Shown: piece after piece, positions 1 through 9,198 of the stretch
Position numbering within the stretch: the first letter of the stretch is position 1
Layout: each line of letters opens with the position of its first letter
Assembly: GCF_042140245.1 (NCBI RefSeq)
Contig: NZ_CP159483.1
Coordinates: 2,418,001-2,482,000 of the forward strand
Origin: MH13 sp042140245
Lineage (GTDB): Bacteria; Pseudomonadota; Alphaproteobacteria; Rhizobiales; MH13
DNA length: 64,000 nucleotides
Reading direction: 5' to 3'
Position numbers and translations under genes: made by a program
The notes under the pieces: model-generated
Told to the model about the DNA's origin: nothing
The model's database searches: none
The model's input: only the letters and a program-made list of their open reading frames with translations

Positions 1-2
1 AT

Positions 3-674
3 CAAGCTGGCCAAGCTCCGCTCAATGCGGTGGAAGGGTTCATCCGTCAGATCCTTGGCTGGCGGGAGTATGTGCGCGGCCTCTATTGGCTGAAAATGCC
101 GGACTACAAAGGGCTGAATGCTTTGGAAGCCGATAGGCCTTTGCCGGACTTTTACTGGACCGGTAAGACCGATATGGCGTGCCTGGCTGATGCGATCTCA
201 ACCACAAAGCAGCATGCTTACGCCCATCATATCCAGCGGCTCATGATCACCGGTAACTTCGCGTTGCTTGCTGGCATCGCACCGGATGCGATCAATGAAT
301 GGTACATGGTTGTGTATGCCGATGCGTATGAATGGGTGGAGCTGCCGAACACGCACGGAATGGCTATTTATGCCGATGGCGGGATCATGGCCTCCAAGCC
401 CTATGCAGCCTCTGGCGCCTACATCGACAAGATGAGCGATCACTGCGCTGGCTGTCGCTACAAGGTGAAGGTGAAAAACAGTCCTGAGGCGTGCCCGTTC
501 AACTATCTTTATTGGGATTTTGTGATGCGCAATGCGGACAAGCTTAAAGCCAATCCGCGGATGGGTATGATCTATCGTTCGCTAGAACGAACGAGTGATG
601 AACGGCGTGTTGCAATCAAAAATGACGCAGAGTCATTTTTTGAGAATTTGTATTCAGAACAAATCGTTGTCTAA
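3..674 (+). CDS. FeS-type cryptochrome/(6-4) photolyase family protein, 5'-truncated
   Basis: C-terminal part of a deoxyribodipyrimidine photolyase-related protein (the FeS-BCP/PhrB class), which uses FAD and light to repair UV dimers. The reading frame is open to the left edge, so the start lies outside the window; the internal GTG at 30 is not a credible start. About 220 residues of a roughly 500-residue family are present. Seen: GWREYVRG and the W-rich WTGKTDMACL stretch of the FAD-binding domain, then HCAGCRYKV and CPFNYLYWDF, which carry C-terminal cysteines expected to ligate a 4Fe-4S cluster. The family call is firm. Repair type, (6-4) or CPD, cannot be read from this fragment. Confidence 0.88.
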   Translation, partial: QAGQAPLNAVEGFIRQILGWREYVRGLYWLKMPDYKGLNALEADRPLPDFYWTGKTDMACLADAISTTKQHAYAHHIQRLMITGNFALLAGIAPDAINEWYMVVYADAYEWVELPNTHGMAIYADGGIMASKPYAASGAYIDKMSDHCAGCRYKVKVKNSPEACPFNYLYWDFVMRNADKLKANPRMGMIYRSLERTSDERRVAIKNDAESFFENLYSEQIVV

Positions 675-697
675 GAACACTGACGTATCACGCGATA

Positions 698-1435
698 CTA
701 AAAATAAGGTGGTGTTGGGATCGACTGATGTGCTGACCTAAGGGCAGATGACCATCGCTCTTGAAGATCATGGAAGTAAGGCTCGCCCGGCTCGATACGT
801 GTGGAGAGGCTTGTTTCCAGCGCATCGCGGCGCAGCCCCCAAAGATCGATTGGCATGCCCACGCCGAGGTTGGAGCGCATGGTGGAGTCCATGGAGATCA
901 GGCCAATCTTCACCGCATCGGGTAGATTGGTTTTGAAAGTGATTGCGCGATCGAGAATCGGCTTTCCATATTTGTGCTCGCCAATTTGCAGGTAGGGCGT
1001 GTCTTCGGTCGCCTCAATGAAGTTGCCGGCTGAATAGACCATGAAGAGGCGCAATCGCCCGCCTTTCACCTGACCACCCACCAGCATGGTGACGTCAAAA
1101 GCCATCCCCATGCCCTGGGATCCGCCATTGTTCATGCGCATCACTTCGCCAATGGCGCGGCCGATATAGCTGGCGGTACGGAACATGGTGGGATGGTCGT
1201 AGATGGTCTCCAACATGCCGGTTTGCGGGTTTTCAAAGCCGTCACTCATGATCGACATCACCGCTTGGCTAACCGCCAGATTGCCCGATGTGGCGATGGC
1301 AATGCTGCGCTCGCCGGGTTGTTCAAAGCGATAGAGCTTTTGGAAGGTGGCGATGTTGTCCAGCCCAGCATTGGTGCGGGTGTCGGCGATCATCACCAGG
1401 CCATCTTCGACCAGCAGGCCCACGCAATAGGTCAA
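698..1435 (-). CDS. Anbu (ancestral beta-subunit) proteasome-like peptidase
   Basis: N-terminal-nucleophile hydrolase of the proteasome/HslV superfamily, 245 residues, the usual Anbu length. It begins with a TTG codon; an AAGGA Shine-Dalgarno lies upstream and the only nearby ATG is out of frame. The N-terminus MTYCVGLLVEDGL places Thr immediately after Met, as needed for the Thr1 nucleophile after Met removal. ADTRTNAGLDN and the FQKLYRF lysine match the proteasomal catalytic Asp and Lys positions. It is the last gene of a four-gene minus-strand set with transglutaminase, alpha-E and ATP-grasp proteins, the neighbourhood known for Anbu. The physiological substrate is not established for this family. 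Confidence 0.92.
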   Translation of the reverse strand: MTYCVGLLVEDGLVMIADTRTNAGLDNIATFQKLYRFEQPGERSIAIATSGNLAVSQAVMSIMSDGFENPQTGMLETIYDHPTMFRTASYIGRAIGEVMRMNNGGSQGMGMAFDVTMLVGGQVKGGRLRLFMVYSAGNFIEATEDTPYLQIGEHKYGKPILDRAITFKTNLPDAVKIGLISMDSTMRSNLGVGMPIDLWGLRRDALETSLSTRIEPGEPYFHDLQERWSSALRSAHQSIPTPPYF

Positions 1436-1504
1436 GGGGGAATGTCCTTCATGCCGTCATCGGCGCTGCAAATGCGCGCCGATTGTTGCCACAACAGACT
1501 AGCG

Positions 1505-2437
1505 TTAGCCCCCTATGCGGCGCACGGCAATGCTGGTTTCGCGTTCAAAGTCGTTGATACCGCCGTAATGCCCAACTCTTGTGCTCGCGACAGCGTGCTG
1601 ATCGAGGCCGATCGCCGCCCGCACACTGTCCTCGCTGGGGCAGTTGCCTTCACGGGGATCGAAGGCAACCCAGCCTAGATCATCGATATGCACTTCAGCC
1701 CAGATGTCCCGTGATTTTCCGTCGGCCTTGTCTTCACCCGGCCAGCGGTAGCCGGAAACCAAACGTGCAGGCAGATCAAGGCGGCGAGCGGTGTTGCAGA
1801 AGATCTCAGCCAAATCCGCCGCGCTTTCAACCTTGCGCTCTTCCAGCATGGCGCGCAGGCGTGTTGCAGCCGGAGACGTCAGCGCATCTTCCTCAGCGCC
1901 TGCAACCTGTTGTTGCTGATTGTTTGCCCCACCCATTTGTGCCTGCGCTTGCGCTTGCATGGCCGCTTGCTCATGAGCTGCCTGCTCGCTTCCATCTTGG
2001 TTGGTTGGTTGAGCGGCATGCACCACCGCCATCAAGGCGTGCATTTGTGCCAACACCGGGCCAGAAACATCGGTAAGGGCATTCATCGCAGTGCGTACAA
2101 GCGCTGCGTCGCCCTCGGCATGACTTGGCCGAAGGAAAACACCATGGGGTACTTTATCAGGCGCGCCGCGCACGATGCCGTGGGTTTCTTCGGTCTCGAC
2201 TTCACCAACGGCGCTGATCGTGAGTGTTTCGAGCGGTCCATTGAGCGAAAAACTGGTCACGATGTTGCCGAAAGCGTCCTTGTTGCTCTCGATCTTGCAG
2301 TCCGCGTCCACATCCACTGACCAATCACACACATAGTGCCCGGTATGGTCGCGTGGGGTGAGCCGCAGTACCTGAATAGTGCCCATGCTCGGCGTCGCAT
2401 AGGTAAGTGTTTCGGTGTGGTGGATCGATAATCGCAT
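1505..2437 (-). CDS. Transglutaminase-like cysteine protease family protein of the Anbu operon
   Basis: 310 residues. The N-terminal ~110 residues form the bacterial transglutaminase N-terminal beta domain (LSIHHTETLTY; LRLTPRD). The C-terminal part is a transglutaminase/protease core with a Cys in AEIFCNTARRL, a His in WAEVHIDDLGW and an Asp in VAFDPREG, a complete Cys-His-Asp triad. Between the two lies a low-complexity insertion (about residues 145-185) rich in Gln and Ala, which makes the protein longer than common relatives. It is 51 bases downstream of the alpha-E gene and 69 bases upstream of Anbu, in the same orientation. It probably acts as a peptidase or peptide cross-linker together with the ATP-grasp and alpha-E partners; this is inferred from context. 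Confidence 0.88.
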   Translation of the reverse strand: MRLSIHHTETLTYATPSMGTIQVLRLTPRDHTGHYVCDWSVDVDADCKIESNKDAFGNIVTSFSLNGPLETLTISAVGEVETEETHGIVRGAPDKVPHGVFLRPSHAEGDAALVRTAMNALTDVSGPVLAQMHALMAVVHAAQPTNQDGSEQAAHEQAAMQAQAQAQMGGANNQQQQVAGAEEDALTSPAATRLRAMLEERKVESAADLAEIFCNTARRLDLPARLVSGYRWPGEDKADGKSRDIWAEVHIDDLGWVAFDPREGNCPSEDSVRAAIGLDQHAVASTRVGHYGGINDFERETSIAVRRIGG

Positions 2438-2488
2438 CGGGACGTCTTGCTTGTGTGAAAGAGCTGGCTGGGCTGAAGGCGTTGGTTT

Positions 2489-3433
2489 CTAAAACAAGTA
2501 TTGCTCGGCAATGGTCCCGCCGAGCTTGTTGTTCTTGCCAATAAAGTCTTCGACGAACTCGTGCAGTCCGGTGTGAAAAATCGTGTCGATATCACGGTTG
2601 CGGAACTCGCTGTGGATCGATCGCGCCATGCGCTGTGCCTTGCCTTGCCGTCCATAGGTTTTGGACAGGCTGTCGAGATGTCTGGTTACATTGCCATAAC
2701 AGCTGGCAAGGGAGCGGGGCATTTTTTCATTGAGAATCAATAGGTCAGCAATCAGCCAAGGTTTGAGACTCTCGCGATACACCCAGTGATAGGCGGTGAG
2801 CGCTGAAACCGATCGCAGGATCGATGTCCATTGAAAGTAGTCCAAGCCACCGCCCACGCGATCACCGGCTGGCAAAAGCACATGATACTTCACATCCAAT
2901 ATGCGTGCGGTGTTGTCGGCGCGTTCAATGGCACTGCCAAGCTGGAAGAACGAGAACCCGTCAGTGCGCAGCATGGTACGGTGGGCGATGCCATCGACAC
3001 TGAGCGCGACCTGTTTGACGAAGCGCAGGAACTCCATCAGCTCGCCACGCGACTGACCAAAGGTGCGGTAGCGCTTCAGCTCAAGCCAGGCGGCGTTGAT
3101 GGTTTCCCACATTTCTATGGTGATGGCTGTGCGTACCGAGCGCGCGTTGGCACGAGCGGCTTCCAGGCAAGAGCGGATTGAGGAGGGGTTGGCCTCAGAG
3201 AAAGCCAAAAAATCCACCACCGTGCGGGCGCTGGCCTCGCCATACCGCTCTTTGAAGAGCTCCTCCATGCCTGTTGCCAAAACGGCGGATTCCCACTCGT
3301 TGGAAACCTGCTCGCTGCTGCTGCCAACATTGGAAAGCCGTGTGGCGGCTTCCAGAAGGCGCGCTGTGTTTTCGGCACGTTCAATGTAGCGGGCGGTCCA
3401 GAAGAGGCTGTCGGCTGTGCGGCTTAAAAGCAT
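2489..3433 (-). CDS. Alpha-E domain-containing protein (DUF403)
   Basis: 314 residues, all-alpha. The opening MLLSRTADSLFWTARYIERAENTARLL is the signature of the alpha-E family, followed by SSIRSCLEAARANARSVR and SAIERADNTARILDVKYH. No catalytic residues are known for this family. It co-occurs with circularly permuted ATP-grasp and transglutaminase-like proteins in predicted peptide-synthesis or modification operons. It starts with ATG 13 bases after the ATP-grasp stop codon, so the two are almost certainly co-transcribed. Family assignment is secure; the biochemical role is unknown. Confidence 0.92.
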   Translation of the reverse strand: MLLSRTADSLFWTARYIERAENTARLLEAATRLSNVGSSSEQVSNEWESAVLATGMEELFKERYGEASARTVVDFLAFSEANPSSIRSCLEAARANARSVRTAITIEMWETINAAWLELKRYRTFGQSRGELMEFLRFVKQVALSVDGIAHRTMLRTDGFSFFQLGSAIERADNTARILDVKYHVLLPAGDRVGGGLDYFQWTSILRSVSALTAYHWVYRESLKPWLIADLLILNEKMPRSLASCYGNVTRHLDSLSKTYGRQGKAQRMARSIHSEFRNRDIDTIFHTGLHEFVEDFIGKNNKLGGTIAEQYLF

Positions 3434-3446
3434 GATCTGTCCCTCC

Positions 3447-4862
3447 CTATCGCGCCAGAACCCAGGTGTCTTTCGTCCCGCCGCCTTGGCTGGAGTTCAC
3501 GACAAGGGAACCTTCTTTGAGGGCAACACGTGTTAGCCCGCCAGGAATGATGTTCACGCCATTGGTGCCCGACAGAACGAAAGGACGCAGGTCCACATGA
3601 CGTGGTGCAACACCTTCGCCAACAAATGTGGGGCAAGTGGACAGCGCCAAGGTTGGCTGAGCGATGAAATCATCCGGGTTGGCTTTCAGCTTGGCTCGAA
3701 AAATCTCGATCTCATCCTTGGTGGATTTCGGCCCCACCAACATGCCGTAGCCGCCGGACCCTGCGACCTCTTTAACGACCAGCTCATCCAGATGGTCGAG
3801 CACGTAGGAAAGCGCGTCCGGTTCGCGGCAGCGCCAGGTGGGCACGTTTTTGAGCATCGGTTCTTCATTGAGGAAGAATTTCGTCAGCTCTGGCATGTAG
3901 GTGTAGATGGCCTTGTCGTCGGAAATGCCTGTGCCAACCGCGTTGGCCAGCGTGACATTACCAGCCAGATAGGCTGTCATCAGGCCGGGCACGCCCAGCA
4001 TCGAGTCTGGGTTGAAGACCAGCGGATCAATGAAGTCATCGTCGATCCTGCGATAAATCACATCCACACGCTGCGGGCCGAGCGTTGTGCGCATGTAAAG
4101 AACCGCATCGCGCACAAAGAGGTCGCGGCCCTCCACCAGTTCAATGCCCAGTTTGTCGGCTAAAAACGAGTGCTCGTAATAAGCGCTGTTGAAAGGGCCG
4201 GGGGTTAGGAGTGCGCAGGTTGGATCTTTGCGTGCATTGCGCGGCGCGACAGACTGCAAAGCCTGCAAGAGTTCATCGCCATAATTGTCGACCGGTTCGA
4301 CTGCGTGATCATAGAAAACCTCCGGCGCGATGCGCATCATCACTTCGCGGTTTTCCATCATGTAAGACACCCCGGATGGCGTGCGGGCATTGTCTTCCAA
4401 AACATAGAAATTGTCGGCATCAACACGGACAATGTCGATGCCCGCAATGTTGACCCAGATGTCGCCAGGCAGTTTGGCGCCAATCATTTCTGGCCGGTAC
4501 TGCGGGTTTTGATCAATCAAATCGGCTGGGATGACGCCTGCTTTGATACACTCTCGGGGGCCATATATGTCCGCAAGAAAGGCGTTCAGCGTGTTAACCC
4601 GCTGGGTGAGACCCTTCTCCAGTTGCACCCACTCGTCATGAGCGATGATGCGCGGGATGAGATCAAATGGGATGAGCCGTTCTTCAGCGTCCGCTTCGCC
4701 ATAGACCGCAAAGGTGATGCCGATGCGACGGAAGAGCATCTCCGCTTCAGCGCTTTGGCGTTTGAGGGCTTCAGGATCAAGGCTATCAAGCCATGTGCGG
4801 ACCAATTCATAGGGTGTCCGGCACTGGCTGCCATCCACGCTCATCTCGTCAAATGCTGTCAT
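3447..4862 (-). CDS. Circularly permuted type 2 ATP-grasp protein (DUF404/DUF407)
   Basis: Predicted ATP-dependent carboxylate-amine ligase and first gene of the Anbu operon. Using the ATG at 4862 (MTAFDEM...) the protein is 471 residues, the normal family length. The frame is open to an ATG at 4994, but those extra 44 residues do not resemble the family, so the shorter start is preferred. Seen: ERLIPFDLIPRI and IYGPRECIKAGVIP near the N-terminus, DNFYVLEDNARTPSGVSYM (ATP/metal binding), the phosphate-binding GSGGYGMLVG loop, and a C-terminal LRPFVLSG. It likely makes an amide bond on a peptide that its transglutaminase neighbour could cleave or transfer; the substrate is unknown. Confidence 0.9.
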   Translation of the reverse strand: MTAFDEMSVDGSQCRTPYELVRTWLDSLDPEALKRQSAEAEMLFRRIGITFAVYGEADAEERLIPFDLIPRIIAHDEWVQLEKGLTQRVNTLNAFLADIYGPRECIKAGVIPADLIDQNPQYRPEMIGAKLPGDIWVNIAGIDIVRVDADNFYVLEDNARTPSGVSYMMENREVMMRIAPEVFYDHAVEPVDNYGDELLQALQSVAPRNARKDPTCALLTPGPFNSAYYEHSFLADKLGIELVEGRDLFVRDAVLYMRTTLGPQRVDVIYRRIDDDFIDPLVFNPDSMLGVPGLMTAYLAGNVTLANAVGTGISDDKAIYTYMPELTKFFLNEEPMLKNVPTWRCREPDALSYVLDHLDELVVKEVAGSGGYGMLVGPKSTKDEIEIFRAKLKANPDDFIAQPTLALSTCPTFVGEGVAPRHVDLRPFVLSGTNGVNIIPGGLTRVALKEGSLVVNSSQGGGTKDTWVLAR

Positions 4863-5009
4863 CGCGCCCCATATGGTTGTGCATGTCATCTCGCGCTTGG
4901 CGTCGCCGGCATATGCGAGTGCAGCATGATATGCAGGCGAAGTAAACGCGGGTTCGGTTGAACGTTGCAACGCACAAACGATGGCATGGTTCAAAAAATG
5001 CTTGGGCAG

Positions 5010-5711
5010 CTACTCCGCGTGCATCAAGCCTAAAGCCCGCAGGCTGGCATGACCCTCGCGTCCAACGATGATATGATCGTGAACGCTCACCCCCAGGGCT
5101 GAGGCGGCGGTGATGATCGTGCCTGTCATTTCAATGTCGGCGCGTGATGGTGTTGGGTCACCAGAGGGGTGGTTGTGCACCAAGATCATCGCTGATGCGC
5201 CGAGTTCGAGGGCTCGTTTGACCACTTCGCGGGGATAGACCGGGGTGTGATCGACGGTTCCTGATTGCAAAACCTCATCGCGCAGCAAGCGGTTCTTCTT
5301 ATCCAAAAAGAGAACCCGGAATGCCTCCACCGCATCATAGGCCATGACCGCACGGCAGTAGCTCACCACATCTGACCAAGACGAAAGCACCTCCTTCTGG
5401 GCGACGTTGCCCTGAGCCAACGCCTCCGCAGCCGCGCGCACCAAAGCCAGATCGTTGGCAGTAGCTTCCTGGATGCCACGCACCTCGCATAGCTGGTTTG
5501 CCGGAGCGGTCAGAACATCGGCCAGCGAGCCGAAGCGGGCGATCAAATCCTTGGCCAGTTGCTTGGTGTCGCGCCTGGGAATGGAGCGAAAGAGCAAGAG
5601 TTCCAGCATTTCATAGTCTGCCAGAGCTTGCCGACCACCCTCAGCAAAGCGCGTGCGCAACCGTTCACGATGGCCATGAAAGTGAGGTTTTGGCGCTGAC
5701 TTTTCCGACAT
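5010..5711 (-). CDS. radC: RadC family JAB/MPN-domain protein
   Basis: 233 residues. A helix-hairpin-helix-like N-terminal region (LTAPANQLCEVRGIQ) is followed by a RadC MPN/JAMM domain with the metal-binding HNHPSGDPTPSRAD motif near residue 180 and a C-terminal DHIIVGREGHASLR. Historically called a DNA repair protein, but the name has been disputed and the enzymatic role is uncertain. It lies 17 bases downstream of map in the same orientation, a common alphaproteobacterial arrangement, so the two are likely co-transcribed. Confidence 0.95.
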   Translation of the reverse strand: MSEKSAPKPHFHGHRERLRTRFAEGGRQALADYEMLELLLFRSIPRRDTKQLAKDLIARFGSLADVLTAPANQLCEVRGIQEATANDLALVRAAAEALAQGNVAQKEVLSSWSDVVSYCRAVMAYDAVEAFRVLFLDKKNRLLRDEVLQSGTVDHTPVYPREVVKRALELGASAMILVHNHPSGDPTPSRADIEMTGTIITAASALGVSVHDHIIVGREGHASLRALGLMHAE

Positions 5712-5728
5712 CGATGGAGAGGACCCCG

Positions 5729-6544
5729 TCAGGATGTGGCGGCTTCCTCGCGCAAGGTTGGTGGCGCAAACAGACCAGCAGGCGAGGCGGTGAAGATCTC
5801 GCAGCCATCTTCGGTGACGCCGATGGAGTGCTCGTACTGGGCCGAAAGGGAGCGATCACGGGTGACGGCGGTCCAACCATCGGAGAGAATTTTCACATGG
5901 GGACGACCCAGATTGATCATCGGCTCGACGGTGAAGATCATACCGGGACGCAAATCGACACCCTCGCCAGACCTGCCATAGTGCAAGATGTTGGGGGGGA
6001 GGTGGAACACATCGCCGATGCCATGGCCGCAAAAATCGCGAACAACCGAGCAGCGCTCGGCCTCAGCATAGGTTTGGATCGCGGCACCGATGTCGCCTGT
6101 CCGGTTGCCGGGTTTGACTGCTGCGATGCCACGCATCAGCGCCAGATAAGTCACTTCAACAAGTCGTTCGGGCGCCCGTTTGATCTCGCCTACCGGATAC
6201 ATGCGACTGGAATCGCCATGCCAGCCGTCCAGGATCAGCGTGACATCGACATTGACGATGTCGCCTTGGCGCAGCGGCTTGGTGTTGGGAATACCATGGC
6301 ACACAACGTGGTTGATCGACGTGCAGCTTGATTTGCCATAGCCGCGATAGTTCAGCGTTGCCGGTACGGCATTGTTGGCCAATGCAAAATCCATCACCGC
6401 ATCGTCGATCTCCTGCGTGGTCACGCCGGGTTTGATCAGATCGATAAGCTGGTCAAGGATCGTGGCCGTCAAGCGTCCCGCGCGGTGCATGCCTTCAAAG
6501 GCTTCGGGGCCGAACAGTTTGATGGGCGGTTGCGTTTGCAGCAT
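5729..6544 (-). CDS. map: Methionine aminopeptidase, type I
   Basis: Removes the initiator methionine from nascent proteins. 271 residues, normal length. The five metal ligands of the pita-bread fold are visible: two Asp in NVDVTLILDGWHGDSSR, His in GHGIGDVFHLPP, Glu in FTVEPMINLG, and Glu in QYEHSIGVTEDG. The catalytic His region is CTSINHVVCHGIP. ATG start at 6544; followed closely by radC. No signal peptide; cytosolic. Confidence 0.97.
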   Translation of the reverse strand: MLQTQPPIKLFGPEAFEGMHRAGRLTATILDQLIDLIKPGVTTQEIDDAVMDFALANNAVPATLNYRGYGKSSCTSINHVVCHGIPNTKPLRQGDIVNVDVTLILDGWHGDSSRMYPVGEIKRAPERLVEVTYLALMRGIAAVKPGNRTGDIGAAIQTYAEAERCSVVRDFCGHGIGDVFHLPPNILHYGRSGEGVDLRPGMIFTVEPMINLGRPHVKILSDGWTAVTRDRSLSAQYEHSIGVTEDGCEIFTASPAGLFAPPTLREEAATS

Positions 6545-6777
6545 GGTGACCTGGCTGTGGCTTCACTTAACGTCGGCACGATGCGGTGACATCGCACACA
6601 TTTGGTGTAAAAGCAGCGTCTTGAATTGGGCGCCGGACGTGACGAATGGAAATAGTCGGGTCACGACGCGATAAACTTAACCGTAATTGATCTCAAAAAG
6701 AAGGGCATCACATTGGGGCAATTACGACATCTGTTTTTGCTGCAGAGCAGCATACCAAACCTTGCGAACATCACGTG

Positions 6778-7647
6778 ATGCCAGTCTCTGAAGAAACCAA
6801 CACGTCTTCCATGTCTCAGTCTCTCAGCTCACCCCCTCAATGGGGCGCCTACACACCATCAGTTTGGATTGAGCGTTTGCGTGGCTTTTCCAGTGCACAG
6901 TCCGATGGCTATGTGGGAAAACGGCTTGCCTTTCTGGCGCGGAAAATGGCTTTGGCGGCGGTGAGTGGCCCGGTGGATGTGGACGTTTTTGGGCACAGAA
7001 TGCGCATCGAACCGATGGCCAATTTGGCTGAGAAGCGCGTGCTTTTTACACCGCAATATTTTGATCCGGTAGAGCGCGATTTGCTGCGACGGGTGCTGCC
7101 TGGCGATGGGGTGTTCGTCGATATCGGCGCTAATGTCGGCGCGTACAGCTTCTTTGCTGCATCCTGCATGAGTTCGGTTGCTAAGATTTTGGCTATTGAA
7201 CCCCAGCCGGATGTTTATCAGCGTCTCTGTGACAACATTGCTTACAATCCTGGTGTACCGATTGAGCCGATTGCGCTGGCTGTTGCCGACGTTGATGGGC
7301 CGATCCAACTGTTTGTGGACAGTGGCAATGCCGGCGAAACCAGTATGCGGCGCGTGCGCAGTGACACGCATTCCGCCACTATGATTGAGGTGCAGGCCAA
7401 GCCGCTGTCGTCGATCCTTGGCGAGCGCGATCTGCCACGTATCGATGCGCTGAAGATCGATATTGAAGGTGCTGAAGATTTGGCTCTGGTGCCTTTCTTC
7501 CAAGATGGGCCGGAAAGCCTTTGGCCGCGCCTGATGATCATTGAGAACAGCCCGGAGAGCTGGCAAACCAATTGCATCACGCTGGCGCAGAGCAAGGGTT
7601 ATCAGGTGATCGCCGAGACGCGCCTTAACGTGGTGCTGACGCGCTAG
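6778..7647 (+). CDS. FkbM family SAM-dependent methyltransferase
   Basis: 289 residues. The Rossmann-fold SAM-binding motif is VFVDIGANVGAYSFF, followed by the acidic AIEPQPD motif II and KIDIEGAEDLAL, which together define the FkbM family (typically O-methyltransferases acting on sugars or other small molecules). A GTG at 6775 precedes the ATG at 6778 in frame, and another ATG at 6811 is possible; no strong Shine-Dalgarno decides between them. The gene stands alone, ending convergently against sfsA with a 4-base overlap, so the substrate cannot be inferred from context. Confidence 0.85.
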   Translation: MPVSEETNTSSMSQSLSSPPQWGAYTPSVWIERLRGFSSAQSDGYVGKRLAFLARKMALAAVSGPVDVDVFGHRMRIEPMANLAEKRVLFTPQYFDPVERDLLRRVLPGDGVFVDIGANVGAYSFFAASCMSSVAKILAIEPQPDVYQRLCDNIAYNPGVPIEPIALAVADVDGPIQLFVDSGNAGETSMRRVRSDTHSATMIEVQAKPLSSILGERDLPRIDALKIDIEGAEDLALVPFFQDGPESLWPRLMIIENSPESWQTNCITLAQSKGYQVIAETRLNVVLTR

Positions 7648-8372
7648 GGCGCGACGAACTCCACCATCCCACAGGGCGTGATTGCGTCTTGGGTCACAGC
7701 GCAATCGAGCGCCAGAACCTCAACACCAGCATTGATGGCGTTGGTCAGTGCAGTCGCATATTTGGGATCGATGTCCGCAGCCACGCTCATCGTTTGTGCG
7801 CCGGGCCATTGTGCCACAAAAAGCATGACCGCCCGGTGTCCCGCTTCGACCATGGCTGAAAGCTCAGCCAGATGCTTGGCGCCTCGCGCGGTGACTGAAT
7901 CTGGAAATTCCAAATGCCCAGCTTGGCGCATTAGGTGGACGTTCTTCACCTCCACATAGGTGAGGGGCGCAGCGTCAGTTTCAAGCAAAATGTCGATGCG
8001 GGATTTTTCGCCATATTTTTGCTCGCGCTTTAATCTGTCAAAACCTGTCAGGCCTGGAACCAATCCGGCGACAATTGCTTCTTCGGCAAGCTTGTTGGGG
8101 TGCATCGTGTTGATGCCAACCAGGCAAGGGCTGCCAGGACCCTCTACATGTTCCAGCTCGTAGGTGTAGGCCAGCTTGCGCTTGGAGTTGGGAGAGCGGG
8201 ATACAAAAACCGGCGCGCCAGGACGAGCAAGGCCCATCATCGATCCAGGGTTAGGACAATGGATGGTGATCATCTGACCGGCATCCGGCCCAGTGATCAT
8301 TTCAACGTCCGCTAGGAAGCGTTTGTAGCGTTTGATCAGCCGCGCTTCAAAAAGGGGTGTGGGAAACTGCAT
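7644..8372 (-). CDS. sfsA: Sugar fermentation stimulation protein SfsA
   Basis: 242 residues, standard length. Seen: KRYKRFLADVEM at the N-terminus (OB-fold part), HCPNPGSMMG, then the nuclease-like core with SRIDILLE, YVEVKNVHLM and FPDSVTARGAKHL, all SfsA hallmarks. Known as a DNA-binding protein that affects maltose gene expression in E. coli; its precise role elsewhere is unclear. Convergent with the FkbM gene (stop codons overlap) and divergent from the molybdopterin-binding gene. Confidence 0.95.
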   Translation of the reverse strand: MQFPTPLFEARLIKRYKRFLADVEMITGPDAGQMITIHCPNPGSMMGLARPGAPVFVSRSPNSKRKLAYTYELEHVEGPGSPCLVGINTMHPNKLAEEAIVAGLVPGLTGFDRLKREQKYGEKSRIDILLETDAAPLTYVEVKNVHLMRQAGHLEFPDSVTARGAKHLAELSAMVEAGHRAVMLFVAQWPGAQTMSVAADIDPKYATALTNAINAGVEVLALDCAVTQDAITPCGMVEFVAP

Positions 8373-8451
8373 CCTTTTGGCTTGGCGGCGGCGCAGCGAA
8401 ATTGCAAGCGTCCCAAGGCGGGTTTAGGGATGCGTGCACAGGAGAGTGCAA

Positions 8452-9183
8452 ATGACAGCCACAGCATCCATGCTGGTGATCGGGGATGAAATCCTTTCAG
8501 GCAAAACCAAGGACAAGAACATCGGTGTGCTTGCCGATGCGCTGACCATGGTGGGCATTGACCTGATCGAGGTGCGCATCGTGTCTGATGAAGAGGGTGC
8601 GATTATCTCCGCTCTCAATGCCATGCGCACCAGCACCACCTACGTGTTCACCTCCGGTGGCATCGGACCAACCCATGATGACATCACAGCCGACAGCGTG
8701 GCCAAAGCGTTTGGTGTCGGTATTGGCGTTGATCCACGAGCTTACGCGTTGCTTTCTGACTTCTATGACCGCACCGGGCGCGAGATGAACGCTGGGCGTG
8801 AACGCATGACACGCATTCCCGACGGTGCCGATTTGATCGATAATCCGGTTTCGATCGCGCCAGGTTTTCGCCTGGGCAACGTTCACGTCATGGCTGGCGT
8901 GCCGTCGGTTTTCGCGGCGATGCTGGAAAGCGTCTTGCCGAGCCTCAATGGTGGTGTGCCAATCTCTGTCCAAACTCTGCCGTTCAATTGCGGCGAAGGG
9001 GATTTGGCTGAAAGTCTTGCGTCCATTGACTCCCATTTTCCAACCGTGGCCATTGGTAGTTATCCCAAACTCACCAATGGACGCTTCACCACCGAGATTG
9101 TGCTGCGCTCACGCGATAAAGCCGCGCTTGACGCCGCCACCCAAGCAGCCCAAAAGCTGCGCACCCAAATGAACGCCGACTAG
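8452..9183 (+). CDS. MoaB/CinA-type molybdopterin-binding domain protein
   Basis: 243 residues. SMLVIGDEILSGKTKDKN and VFTSGGIGPTHDDITADSVAKAF are the signature of the MoCF_biosynth domain that opens CinA proteins; the C-terminal CinA deamidase domain is absent, so this is the stand-alone short form common in alphaproteobacteria. The start is set at ATG 8452 because AGGAGAG sits 8 bases upstream, although the frame extends to a GTG at 8434. It lies 15 bases before gpt, so probably co-transcribed. Possible role: nucleotide or molybdopterin metabolism; not certain. Confidence 0.9.
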   Translation: MTATASMLVIGDEILSGKTKDKNIGVLADALTMVGIDLIEVRIVSDEEGAIISALNAMRTSTTYVFTSGGIGPTHDDITADSVAKAFGVGIGVDPRAYALLSDFYDRTGREMNAGRERMTRIPDGADLIDNPVSIAPGFRLGNVHVMAGVPSVFAAMLESVLPSLNGGVPISVQTLPFNCGEGDLAESLASIDSHFPTVAIGSYPKLTNGRFTTEIVLRSRDKAALDAATQAAQKLRTQMNAD

Positions 9184-9198
9184 CCAAGGACCGATCTT

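Noticed and set aside
1193..1678. 161-codon plus-strand ORF
   Set aside because: Antisense to the Anbu and transglutaminase genes with no motif of its own.
4863..4994. 44-codon N-terminal extension of the ATP-grasp protein
   Set aside because: Not similar to the family, which normally starts at the MTAFDEM position.
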